From Gemmatimonadaceae bacterium (GTDB lineage: Bacteria > Gemmatimonadota > Gemmatimonadetes > Gemmatimonadales > Gemmatimonadaceae), in the NCBI GenBank assembly GCA_025358925.1, contig JANYHT010000005.1:1-39334 (forward strand): 39,334 nucleotides of DNA, in the 5' to 3' direction. Positions within the stretch are counted from its first letter, which is position 1; each line of letters starts with the position of its first letter. Below the pieces are notes generated by a model. That model did not search any database and was not told the DNA's origin. It saw only the letters and a program-made list of their open reading frames with translations. Of this stretch, positions 15,966 through 23,385 are shown one piece after another. Position numbers and translations under genes: made by a program.

Positions 15966-16196
15966 ATGCCCTCGTCCACTTTAACTTCAAAGTATCAGGC
16001 CACAATTCCAAAGGCCGTGCGGGGAACGCTGCAGCTAGGTGCTGGGGATGGAATCGACTAAACGCTCGAGAGCGACGGCCGAGTGTGGCTGCGGAAATCG
16101 CTACCCGTCACGTCGATCGAGTTGCAGGCACTCGAGGCAACCCTTACGCCGGAGTGGAACTCACAAGTCGATGACCTCGCTTATCGCGACCTTTAG
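15966..16196 (+). pseudogene. AbrB/SpoVT-type antitoxin, interrupted by an in-frame TAA
   Basis: Reading from ATG 15966 gives MPSSTLTSKYQATIPKAVRG, the swapped-hairpin AbrB DNA-binding start (SKYQATIPK.VR). After GAGDGID the frame meets TAA at 16059-16061 and then continues in the same frame as TLESDGRVWLRKSLPV and ends EWNSQVDDLAYRDL, the acidic tail typical of antitoxins that bind and neutralise the toxin. Without the TAA the protein would be 76-77 residues, the usual size. The simplest reading is a single substitution such as TAC or TAT to TAA. The end overlaps the toxin frame by 26 bp, the normal arrangement of an antitoxin-toxin operon. The 31-residue truncated product could not bind the toxin. 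Readthrough or a sequencing error is possible. Confidence 0.85.
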
Positions 16197-16516
16197 GCCG
16201 GGCGACGTGGTGGTCGTGCCATTCCCGTTTACCGATCGCGAGGCTGCGCAGCGTCGGCCGACGTTGGTGTGCTCCCTCGAATCGTACAACCGGGATGCTC
16301 GACACCTCGTGCTCGCCATGATCACGACGATGGGCCATGACGCATGGCCGCCGCGATGTCGTCCTTTCCGACCTCGCGGCGGCGGGATTGATTGCGCCGT
16401 CAATCGTGCGATGGAAACTGTTCACGCTCGCCGACTTATTCGTTATCAGAGTGGTGGGCGCGCTTTGCGAGCGAGATCGATTTGCGTGTCGCGCCGCGCA
16501 ACCGCTCGCACTCTGA
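16171..16516 (+). pseudogene. MazF/PemK-type toxin, frameshifted
   Basis: ATG 16171 opens a frame with FRPGDVVVVPFPFTD, then RRPTLVCSLESYNRD and LVLAMITTMGHDAWP, a textbook PemK/MazF start (ribonuclease toxins of type II systems). After about 16345-16354 the frame turns to nonsense, whereas the +1 frame continues RDVVLSDLAAAGLIAPSIVR, then WKLFTLADLFVIRVVGALCE and stops at 16514-16516. Removing one C in the run CCGCCGCG joins the halves into 114 residues, the usual family length. The unshifted frame runs on through the antisense of tRNA-Gln, which shows it is not genuine. So the toxin is broken in one place, like its antitoxin. Both lesions being single-base events suggests recent decay, or error in the underlying sequence. 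Confidence 0.85.
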
Positions 16517-16631
16517 TCGGAGTTGCGCGCAACGCTTTGCGAACGAATACGAAGCCTCTCGAAACAGGCTCAGTCGTCGCTGGTGTGGTTAGCAGTCCAC
16601 GCAACATCCCGCTTCTCGCTTCTAAGCACGA

Positions 16632-16663
16632 AGCGCCGCACCGACAGCTGTCGTTGCGGCGCT
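16632..16663 (-). terminator. Long hairpin after tRNA-Gln
   Basis: A 32-nt inverted repeat: AGCGCCGCACCGACAG (16632-16647) against its near-perfect complement 16648-16663, with one C/T mismatch and no spacer, so the innermost pairs open as loop. It lies 6 nt past the 3' end of tRNA-Gln on the minus strand, where a terminator is expected. No strong U-tract follows. Confidence 0.65.
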
Positions 16664-16669
16664 CACGAT

Positions 16670-16741
16670 TGCCCCTCCAGGTTTCGAACCTGGAACCTTC
16701 TGATTCAGAGTCAGACGCTCTGCCAGTTGAGCTAAGGGGCA
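16670..16741 (-). tRNA. tRNA-Gln (anticodon CUG)
   Basis: A 72-nt cloverleaf: acceptor TGCCCCT with AGGGGCA, D-arm GCTC/GAGC, anticodon stem TCTGA/TCAGA with loop CTCTGAA (anticodon CTG, reading CAG), T-arm CCAGG TTCGAAA CCTGG. All stems pair perfectly. CCA is not encoded. It lies 675 bp downstream of the glutaminyl-tRNA synthetase gene on the same strand. A strong hairpin follows at 16632-16663. Confidence 0.95.
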
Positions 16742-17146
16742 TCAGGGATCAGCCGTTCGGGCATCACCGTTTCTGGCGAGCCACAAGATATCGACCGCAG
16801 AGCCCTCGGCGGTAGTGCTAGCCAGGATGCAGTGCGAGCACGCTTCAACGTCGTACCTATTCAGCCAGCGCAAACGACAATTCGACAAGCAGCTGATGCA
16901 ATCGACGCACGGACTGCGTCACCTCCAAAGTCCCGTCCACACAGTCGACAAAGATGGAGCGGGCCGTCAGGCAACGCGCACTCGCCCCCCAGGAGTCCAA
17001 ATACGCCTCTCGGCAACAGGCATGACCACTTGTGTTGCGCACATCGTCGACACGGCTTAAGAGCACACCGCGTGGTAGGAGCGTCTCTCTAAACACCCGT
17101 CATCGAAACTGTGCGCGAGTGATCACCAGAGTACACCCAGACCCCG
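16742..17146. other. 405-bp gap, possible small frame only
   Basis: No RNA, repeat or recognised gene. A minus-strand frame of 79 codons (GTG 17096 to 16857) ends in a helical stretch (VTQSVRRLHQLLVELSFALA) and has four Cys, but resembles no family and has no ribosome-binding site. I leave it uncalled. The gap should hold the tRNA-Gln promoter. Confidence 0.3.
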
Positions 17147-17323
17147 TCACGTCGTTGGCGGATCCTTCTGACGCGTCTTCGCAACGCCCGACAAAATGCC
17201 GAGCCCAACGAGAATCACACACGCGATCACGACGTACAGTGTCGGGACGCCAGCCACGACCAAGCCCCACGCCACACCGCCGATCACGATCAAAAATCCG
17301 ATAAGGTAAAGCGGAAACGACAT
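17147..17323 (-). CDS. 58-residue membrane protein
   Basis: A short protein with two hydrophobic segments (about 4-26, IGFLIVIGGVAWGLVV, and 30-46, YVVIACVILVGLGILS) and a hydrophilic, basic C-terminus (KTRQKDPPTT). The start ATG at 17323 is well supported by AGGAG 7 nt upstream, one of the clearest ribosome-binding sites in the window. It lies 92 bp downstream of the glutaminyl-tRNA synthetase gene on the same strand. No family is recognised; small two-helix proteins of this kind are common and often conserved within a phylum. Function unknown. Confidence 0.75.
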   Translation of the reverse strand: MSFPLYLIGFLIVIGGVAWGLVVAGVPTLYVVIACVILVGLGILSGVAKTRQKDPPTT

Positions 17324-17415
17324 AGGTATCTCCTGTAGCGGGTATGCGGATGAGCAACGCATGACGACAATGCAAAATCCGGTCCGCAATCAGCCACACT
17401 CGCTCATTGAACAAC

Positions 17416-19125
17416 CTACCCTTTCTTCACTTCCTTCGCCCACGAATCCCGCAAACTCACGATGCGGTTGAATACTAAGGCGTTCGCCGTCGACACCTCG
17501 TCACTCATGAAATACCCAGTCCGCTCAAACTGATACCGCGTACCAACCGCGTCACTCGCGACACTCGGCTCAATGCGACCGTGCATCACCACCAGTGACT
17601 CCGGATTAAGCGCTGAAATAAAATCCGACCCCTCGGACACCGCGTCCGGATCGGCTTGCGAAAAGAGTCGATCATACAAGCGCACTTCGCACGGCAGCGA
17701 CTCCGTCGCCGACACCCAGTGAATGGTCCCTTGCACCTTGCGACCATCGGGCGCGTTGCCACTGCGTGTTGCGGGATCGTACGTGCAACGCAACTCAATC
17801 ACGTCGCCCGCATCGTTCTTCACGACGTCTTGACACGTGATCAGATATCCAAAGCGCAGCCGCACTTCTTTGCCTGGTGCCAGTCGGAAAAACTTCTTGG
17901 GCGGATCTTCCATGAAGTCGTCGCGATCCACGAACAGCTCGCGCGTAAACGGCACCAGTCGCGTTTCGCTGCGCGCGTTGTCGGGCGGGTACGACGACGC
18001 CTCCATCTGTTCAACCTGCCCTTCTGGATAGTTCGTCAGCACCACTTTCAACGGCTGCAGGACACAGAGCACGCGTGGCACAAGAGTATTCAGGTCATCA
18101 CGAATGGCATGCTCAAACGTTGCAATCTCGACGCGTGCATCTTTACGTGCTACGCCGATCACGTCGCAGAACGCACGAATCGCTTCGGGACGCACGCCAC
18201 GACGACGCAACCCGGCAATGGTGGGCATGCGCGGATCATCCCAGCCCGACACATGGCCCTCATTCACCAGACGCAACAGCTTCCGCTTACTAAGCACCGT
18301 GTAATCCAACTCGAGACGCGCAAACTCCGTTTGCCGCGGTGGATTGTCAAAACCCACTTCGTGCAAGAGCCAGTCGTAAATTTCACGATTGTCCTTGAAC
18401 TCCAGCGTACACAACGATCGCGTAATGCCTTCGATGGCATCCGACAATCCATGCGCGAAGTCATACAACGGATACAAGCACCAATCGTTACCGCGCCGAT
18501 AGTGATGCGCGTGTCGAATGCGCATCAGCAATGGATCACGCATAATCATGTTGGGGTGCGCAAGATTGGCTTTCGCACGCAACACGTGCGCGCCATCCGC
18601 AAACTCGCCGACGCGCATGCGACGCAGCAGATCGAGATTTTCTTCGACGCTCCGGTTGCGGTGTGGCCCTGCCACACCAGCCGATGTGACGGTGCCACGT
18701 CCAGCGCGGATCTCGTCTTCGTTTTGCGAGTCCACGTAGGCGCGACCGTTGTGCACCAATCGTTCAGCAAACTCATAGAGCTGTTCGAAGTAGTCACTCG
18801 CGTAGTACTCGCCATCCCACTGAAAGCCCAACCACTGCACATCCCGCTTGATCGACTCGACATACTTCACGTCTTCCGTGAATGGATTCGTGTCGTCAAA
18901 GCGCAAATTGCAGGTGCCGCCAAACTCCTGCGCGATGCCAAAGTTAAGGCAAATGGATTTGGCGTGTCCCATGTGCAAAAAACCGTTGGGCTCGGGCGGG
19001 AAGCGCGTGGATGGCGCGCGACCAAAGCGGCCGGCAACAACGTCATCCGCCACCATCTCACGAATGAAGTCGCGACGTGGCGAGGCGGCAGGAGCGGCGG
19101 ATTCGGAAGCAGTCGTATCGGACAC
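17416..19125 (-). CDS. glnS: Glutaminyl-tRNA synthetase
   Basis: Class I synthetase of 569 residues that charges tRNA-Gln with glutamine. The catalytic part begins RFPPEPNGFLHMGHAKSICL, with HMGH in place of the HIGH motif, followed by CNLRFDDTNP. The second signature is VLSKRKLL (KMSKS equivalent), as in GlnRS of E. coli type. The C-terminal beta-barrel anticodon-binding domain (about 330-569) is present, so length is normal (E. coli 554). Start choice: the frame extends to 19239 but would overlap the divergent gene starting at 19216, so I prefer GTG at 19125 (MSDTTASES). Its presence shows direct glutaminylation; whether GatCAB is also used cannot be told. tRNA-Gln(CUG) lies downstream on the same strand. 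Confidence 0.95.
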   Translation of the reverse strand: MSDTTASESAAPAASPRRDFIREMVADDVVAGRFGRAPSTRFPPEPNGFLHMGHAKSICLNFGIAQEFGGTCNLRFDDTNPFTEDVKYVESIKRDVQWLGFQWDGEYYASDYFEQLYEFAERLVHNGRAYVDSQNEDEIRAGRGTVTSAGVAGPHRNRSVEENLDLLRRMRVGEFADGAHVLRAKANLAHPNMIMRDPLLMRIRHAHHYRRGNDWCLYPLYDFAHGLSDAIEGITRSLCTLEFKDNREIYDWLLHEVGFDNPPRQTEFARLELDYTVLSKRKLLRLVNEGHVSGWDDPRMPTIAGLRRRGVRPEAIRAFCDVIGVARKDARVEIATFEHAIRDDLNTLVPRVLCVLQPLKVVLTNYPEGQVEQMEASSYPPDNARSETRLVPFTRELFVDRDDFMEDPPKKFFRLAPGKEVRLRFGYLITCQDVVKNDAGDVIELRCTYDPATRSGNAPDGRKVQGTIHWVSATESLPCEVRLYDRLFSQADPDAVSEGSDFISALNPESLVVMHGRIEPSVASDAVGTRYQFERTGYFMSDEVSTANALVFNRIVSLRDSWAKEVKKG

Positions 19126-19215
19126 AGAGATGGCTGAGTGAGAGGGGCGGGCGAAAGTTAACCCGAACGTGGTCACTTTCGGCACGGGCGTCTTCCTTGC
19201 AGTGTATTTCTCTTT

Positions 19216-20514
19216 ATGCACTCCACTCTCCGGCTTCATCGCGCCTACACTTTCGCGGCGCTCGCAATATTGCCTCTCGCGGTCAACGGTTGTCGAGCGG
19301 TGACCCTCGCTTACGGAGCTGACATCGCGTCCGCACGCGTCAATGCCGACGCGCTGCTCTCCGCCATCGAGCAGCGATTTACACGTCCGGCGCGCACACC
19401 CAAATTCGCAAATGCGCGTATGCGTGTTGCTCGGTACTCGTTTGCGCCGGGCAAATTGGCGAACGATACGGCACTGTGGACGTCGATGCGCACCACGCGC
19501 ACTGGTGCGGATCGCGAATTAGAAATTGCCGCGACGATGACGAACGGGCAGTTCACGTTCAGTGCGCTTCCCAACGTGCCCGTGCCGGTGCACATAGGCG
19601 ATGAGCGGCATCTCATTCGCCTTACGCAACTGAACAACGATGATGACTGGCAATGGGATACGTCCGTCGACCATGCTGTTGGCCCGATGCCTCCGAGTCG
19701 CGCGACGGATATTGCACGTGCGCTGCTGCTGTCCGGTGAACGGCCTGCGGCAACGGTGCGTGCGGACTATCGCGCGGCGTTTCCTCGAACAACACAAGCG
19801 CTTGGTCGGCTCTTCACCATCGACTCACTCACGACCACCGCGCAATCGGATGGATCGACGCTCGTCGCGATGCAAATTGCGGTCGGCGCCGACAATCTCA
19901 AAAGTGCATTTCCCGCCTTTGCGAAATTTGTGGCCAAGTATGTCGAGCCTGCGCGGTATCGTTATCGGCTGAGTGATCGCGCTGGCGGCGATTGGTTTGA
20001 TCTGCAACAAGCCAATCGCAAACTCAACATCAAGTTTCGTTCGCATGGCGGCGAGCTGCAACCGCTCGTCGGGATTGCGCGGCACATGCCGGACACGCTT
20101 ATCCTCAACGTTGACGCGCTGGAAAAGATTTCGTTTTTTACGGTTGGTGTGACCGGCTTGCAGGGCGAATTTGTGCACGTGCGTACGCCAACTGAGCGCT
20201 CTTGGGCGATGCGATTTGCAAAAGAGCCAAGTTGGCACTTGCCGCTGGTGGCTGAGCGGTTGCTGCGGTCACCGTTACGTCGACCGTTTGAGGGGCGCGG
20301 CATTGACTTTCGCTTCGGCTTTCGGACTGGCGCTGAAGGACAGACCCTCCTCGCGCGCACATTCACGGTAACTGTTCGTGAAAGCGCGATCATGCGATTT
20401 TTGGGTAACCTTGGGTTTACTGCAATGACGGACTATGCGGCAACGGATGTTGAGGAGAGTCGCTTTGTGGCCGAGGCATTTGCGGCGATGCGCGCGGATA
20501 TTCGGGCGCAGTAA
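19216..20514 (+). CDS. Putative lipoprotein of unknown function
   Basis: A 432-residue protein with a signal peptide (HRAYTFAALAILPLAV) ending in VNGC, a plausible lipobox (Cys about residue 26). The mature part is mixed alpha/beta with no motif I recognise. Around residues 250-300 are DRAGGDWFDLQQANRKLNIK and RYRYRLSDR, and near the end MRFLGNLGFTAMTDYAA. It probably sits in the outer membrane or periplasm. The gene is single, divergent from glutaminyl-tRNA synthetase (90-bp gap holding both promoters), and ends before a terminator hairpin at 20524-20549. The ATG at 19216 gives a normal signal peptide. The product may be an orphan of the phylum. Confidence 0.65.
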   Translation: MHSTLRLHRAYTFAALAILPLAVNGCRAVTLAYGADIASARVNADALLSAIEQRFTRPARTPKFANARMRVARYSFAPGKLANDTALWTSMRTTRTGADRELEIAATMTNGQFTFSALPNVPVPVHIGDERHLIRLTQLNNDDDWQWDTSVDHAVGPMPPSRATDIARALLLSGERPAATVRADYRAAFPRTTQALGRLFTIDSLTTTAQSDGSTLVAMQIAVGADNLKSAFPAFAKFVAKYVEPARYRYRLSDRAGGDWFDLQQANRKLNIKFRSHGGELQPLVGIARHMPDTLILNVDALEKISFFTVGVTGLQGEFVHVRTPTERSWAMRFAKEPSWHLPLVAERLLRSPLRRPFEGRGIDFRFGFRTGAEGQTLLARTFTVTVRESAIMRFLGNLGFTAMTDYAATDVEESRFVAEAFAAMRADIRAQ

Positions 20515-20523
20515 ACGACAGAA

Positions 20524-20549
20524 GCCCCCGTGGAATAACCCTCGGGGGC
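20524..20549 (+). terminator. Hairpin terminator
   Basis: GCCCCCG (20524-20530) and CGGGGGC (20543-20549) form a 7-bp GC stem with a 12-nt loop, 9 nt after the stop of the 19216 gene. No long U-tract follows. Confidence 0.6.
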
Positions 20550-20705
20550 CCCTCTAGAAGTGCCACGCGCGCCGTCATTGGAACTCTCCGTCCTACCGAA
20601 CGGCGGCGGGCCTAAACCTTCTACAACATAACACGACCAAGGTTCCAACAAAGTCACAACCCGTGTCGGACTGTCACATTTTCGCCGATACTGGCGGTCC
20701 ATCAG

Positions 20706-20720
20706 AGCGCACCACGCGCT
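20706..20720 (-). terminator. Possible terminator after tRNA-Ala
   Basis: On the minus strand AGCGC-GTGGT-GCGCT forms a 5-bp stem about 27 nt past the tRNA-Ala 3' end; a TTTTG lies just before it. Weak. Confidence 0.3.
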
Positions 20721-20746
20721 TCAAAACACTCCGAAAGGACACTTGA

Positions 20747-20819
20747 TGGAGCTGAGGGGGCTCGAACCCCTGACCTCTGCAATGCGAATGCAGCGCTCTC
20801 CCAGCTGAGCTACAGCCCC
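20747..20819 (-). tRNA. tRNA-Ala (anticodon CGC)
   Basis: A 73-nt cloverleaf: acceptor GGGGCTG with CAGCTCC plus A73 (one G-U pair), D-arm GCTC/GAGC, anticodon stem CTGCA/TGCAG with loop TTCGCAT (anticodon CGC, reading GCG), T-arm AGGGG TTCGAGC CCCCT. CCA is not encoded after A73. It lies alone, 230 bp past the lipoprotein gene on the other strand. A promoter candidate is at 20897-20924. Confidence 0.95.
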
Positions 20820-20855
20820 GTATGATCGATGCGCTTCCGGTAAAGGAAACGGAAA

Positions 20856-20878
20856 GCCCCGCACCTGAAGCGCGGGGC
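20856..20878 (-). promoter_or_regulatory. GC hairpin in the tRNA-Ala leader
   Basis: GCCCCGC (20856-20862) and GCGGGGC (20872-20878) pair perfectly. On the minus strand the stem is followed by TTTCC-GTTTCC, like a weak U-tract, so this could be an attenuator 37 nt before the tRNA or the processing site of its precursor. Confidence 0.35.
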
Positions 20879-20896
20879 CACGCAAGGAACGAGGAG

Positions 20897-20924
20897 AAGC
20901 TATCTCGCCAACGGGCCATGTCAA
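20897..20924 (-). promoter_or_regulatory. Candidate promoter of tRNA-Ala
   Basis: On the minus strand a perfect TTGACA (20924-20919) lies 16 nt before TAGCTT (20902-20897), a poor -10. Transcription would start near 20890, about 70 nt before the tRNA. Confidence 0.4.
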
Positions 20925-21161
20925 GGTAACGCGACTTCTCCGAGGTACTTACGCACCGCAATGTGATAAAACGCACACATGGGCACGTCTCTTGCCCGTC
21001 ACGGTGTTGCGATCCAGCTACCGCGAGCGGCGCAAGAGGACTAAATCCCTCTGTAATCTGCAGATGTTGTCGGCTCGGCACGCTTCTCCGATGCGTGCAA
21101 TCTGTCGCGACGGATCGACGTGTACTGGCGCACGTTAACCACACCTTTCGGATTTACTCTA

Positions 21162-21833
21162 GTGTTCAAACGCCAACTCTCGCTTTTCGCTTTCGCCGCG
21201 CTGTTTGCGGCGACGGCGCTGCCTGCGCAGAGTTTGCTCACGGCCACTGTGAGCGGCATGACGCAAGTCACCGACTTCAGCGCGTCCTGCAGGAACGGCA
21301 ATGGAAATGGTTATTACTGCTTTGGTACGGGACCGCGTGACGTTGGGAAAGATGGATTTGTTGTGCAGTACTCGGCCACCAGCGCACAGTCACTCATCGG
21401 TTTCGATGTTTATCACTTTGTCGATAACGGCGACTGGCAAGGCATTTATTACGGCGCCACGAACACCGACAATTCTGTAGTCCGTTTCACGTTTGCGACG
21501 GCCGTGTCCAGCGTTGGTGCAATTATCAATTATTCGCCAAAGAATGGTACGCCAACCATTCGCGCCTTTGACGCCTCGAACAACGTGATCGCGACGTTTG
21601 GCCTGATCGGTCCCGCCTCCATCACGACGACGGGACTGAACGACGGAGCGTTTCGCGGTATCTCATCGTCCAGCGCCAACATTACGGCGTTTGAAATTAC
21701 GGGTGGATTCATTGCCACACAAAATCTCTCAGTATCCGGTTTGACGACCGTGCCGGAGCCGTCAACCGTTGCGCTGACGGGCGTCGGTCTGCTTGGACTC
21801 ATCGTCCTGCGTCGGCGTACGCGCAAGCAGTAA
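21162..21833 (+). CDS. PEP-CTERM protein
   Basis: A 223-residue secreted protein. From the GTG at 21162 the N-terminus is FKRQLSLFAFAALFAATALP, a compact signal peptide with cleavage near PAQS; an earlier GTG at 21120 adds 14 residues. The body resembles the beta-sandwich of many PEP-CTERM proteins, with GFDVYHFVDNGDWQGIYYG, RAFDASNNVIATFG and ITAFEITGGF. A Cys pair is seen near the N-terminus (ASC, YYCFG). The end is VPEPST, a hydrophobic stretch and RRRTRKQ, the exosortase sorting signal. Third such protein in the window. It has no operon partner; upstream is a 300-bp gap, downstream the photolyase 92 bp on. Function unknown. Confidence 0.8.
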   Translation: MFKRQLSLFAFAALFAATALPAQSLLTATVSGMTQVTDFSASCRNGNGNGYYCFGTGPRDVGKDGFVVQYSATSAQSLIGFDVYHFVDNGDWQGIYYGATNTDNSVVRFTFATAVSSVGAIINYSPKNGTPTIRAFDASNNVIATFGLIGPASITTTGLNDGAFRGISSSSANITAFEITGGFIATQNLSVSGLTTVPEPSTVALTGVGLLGLIVLRRRTRKQ

Positions 21834-21925
21834 ATAGTCGGCGCCACATTGCGGGAACGATTGTCCCCGCGCCGAGCGCTTGGCAAAGTAGAGCCCATTG
21901 ACCGTCACTTCTTCAACCGCCTCTC

Positions 21926-23374
21926 GTGCCGCACGCGCTTGATTCTGATTATGTCCGCGATCAACTCGTCGCCCGCACGCTCGATCTGAACGGCAAGCGG
22001 TACAACTCCGATGGCGAGTACGTCCTGTATTGGATGCAATCTACGCATCGGCTGGAAGAGAACTGGGCGTTACGCGCAGCCATTCGTACGGCGAATCGCC
22101 TCAAGCGTCCGCTTGTGATTCACCAAGGTCTCGACCCATCGTATCCGCACGCGTCGGATCGTCATCACACATTCATTTTGCAAGGCGCACGCGAGACGGC
22201 ACGACGAGCCGCTCAATGCGGTCTGTCCTACCACTTCGTGTTGCGTCGCACACGTGATGATGATCGACGCGTGGTTGATCGGCTAGCATCACGGGCGTAT
22301 GTGGTGTTGACCGATCTCTTTCCAACGGCCGGTATTCGCGAGCGCACCGCGCGATTCGCCGAACGGGTGTCTTGTCGCGTGCTCGCCGTGGATGGGTCGT
22401 GCACCGTGCCCAGTAGTTTGTTTGCCACACCTGAGTATGCAGCACGCACTATTCGACCGAAGTTGGCGAAGCTGCTCGATGCGGCGATTGAACCGGTGAC
22501 GGAATCGATGCCGACGGTGGCCCTCGATGATGCGTTGCGTGTACGCGTCCGCGAAATGCTGCACGTAATACCGCTGCCGATAGGCGAAATGAATGACGCA
22601 GACATTGCGCGCGAAGTCGCCGCGTGCGAGATCGATCACAGCGTGCCGGCCGTCGCGCTGCAAGGCGGTGCTGCGCAAGCGGAAGCACGTCTTGCGCACT
22701 TTGTCGACGATGTATTGCCGACTTACGCTGAACGACGCAACGAAGCAAGCGACAGCGACGGCACCAGCGGCCTCTCCGCGTATTTGCATTACGGGCACAT
22801 TGCCTCGGCGCAGGTAGTGCGTGCCGCACGCGAGAGTGGCGCGCCCGCTGAGAGTCTCAATGCCTTCGTCCAGCAAGTCACAACCTGGCGGGAGCTATCG
22901 TTCAATTGGTGTTTGCGCACGCCGCAGTACGAGGCACTCACGTCACTGCCCGATTGGATTCAGCGGACGATGGCGGCGCATGTACACGACCCGCGACCGG
23001 TGCTGTACGACTTGGCAACGCTCGAAGCCGCGCGGACGGGCGATGCGTTGTGGAATGCGGCCCAACGACAGTTGGTCGAGACGGGGCTCATTCACAATTA
23101 TCCGCGGATGTTGTGGGGCAAGACCATGTTGCTGTGGACTCCCGACTACGAGACGGCGCGCCGCCACCTGTTCTATCTCAATGACAAATGGGCCTTGGAT
23201 GGACGGGACCCGAATAGTGTTGGCGGGATCATGTGGTGTTTGGGTTTGTGGGATCGACCGTGGGGCAACAAGCCAATTTGGGGCGGCATCCGCCCAATGG
23301 TGACCTCGCGCGCAAAACTCAAGTTCGATGTAAAGTCATACATTGCCGCGCAAGAAACGCTTTGGTCGCGGTAA
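21926..23374 (+). CDS. phr: Class II deoxyribodipyrimidine photolyase
   Basis: A 482-residue photolyase that uses light and reduced FAD to split cyclobutane pyrimidine dimers. The N-terminal alpha/beta part begins with YVLYWMQSTHRLEENWALRA, the class II signature (YVLYWM...R), and has LVIHQGLDPSYPHASDRHH. The C-terminal FAD-binding helical part contains LSAYLHYGHIASAQVVRAA, WRELSFNWC, and ends with YLNDKWALDGRDPNSVGGIM and DRPWGNKPIWGGIRPM, both diagnostic for class II. Length is normal for the class. The start is a GTG at 21926. It is followed after 11 bp by the threonine/serine dehydratase gene and probably co-transcribed with it. No light-responsive regulator is seen nearby. Confidence 0.93.
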   Translation: MPHALDSDYVRDQLVARTLDLNGKRYNSDGEYVLYWMQSTHRLEENWALRAAIRTANRLKRPLVIHQGLDPSYPHASDRHHTFILQGARETARRAAQCGLSYHFVLRRTRDDDRRVVDRLASRAYVVLTDLFPTAGIRERTARFAERVSCRVLAVDGSCTVPSSLFATPEYAARTIRPKLAKLLDAAIEPVTESMPTVALDDALRVRVREMLHVIPLPIGEMNDADIAREVAACEIDHSVPAVALQGGAAQAEARLAHFVDDVLPTYAERRNEASDSDGTSGLSAYLHYGHIASAQVVRAARESGAPAESLNAFVQQVTTWRELSFNWCLRTPQYEALTSLPDWIQRTMAAHVHDPRPVLYDLATLEAARTGDALWNAAQRQLVETGLIHNYPRMLWGKTMLLWTPDYETARRHLFYLNDKWALDGRDPNSVGGIMWCLGLWDRPWGNKPIWGGIRPMVTSRAKLKFDVKSYIAAQETLWSR

Positions 23375-23385
23375 GATTCATCCGT

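Noticed and set aside
16171-16815. One long plus-strand frame from the toxin start across tRNA-Gln
   Set aside because: Only the first about 60 residues are toxin-like; the rest reads through the antisense of a tRNA, which marks a frameshift.
17656-19137. A 493-codon plus-strand frame opposite glnS
   Set aside because: glnS is certain on the minus strand; the plus frame gives no domain.
20674-21144. A 156-codon minus-strand frame covering tRNA-Ala
   Set aside because: It runs through the tRNA itself and has no domain.
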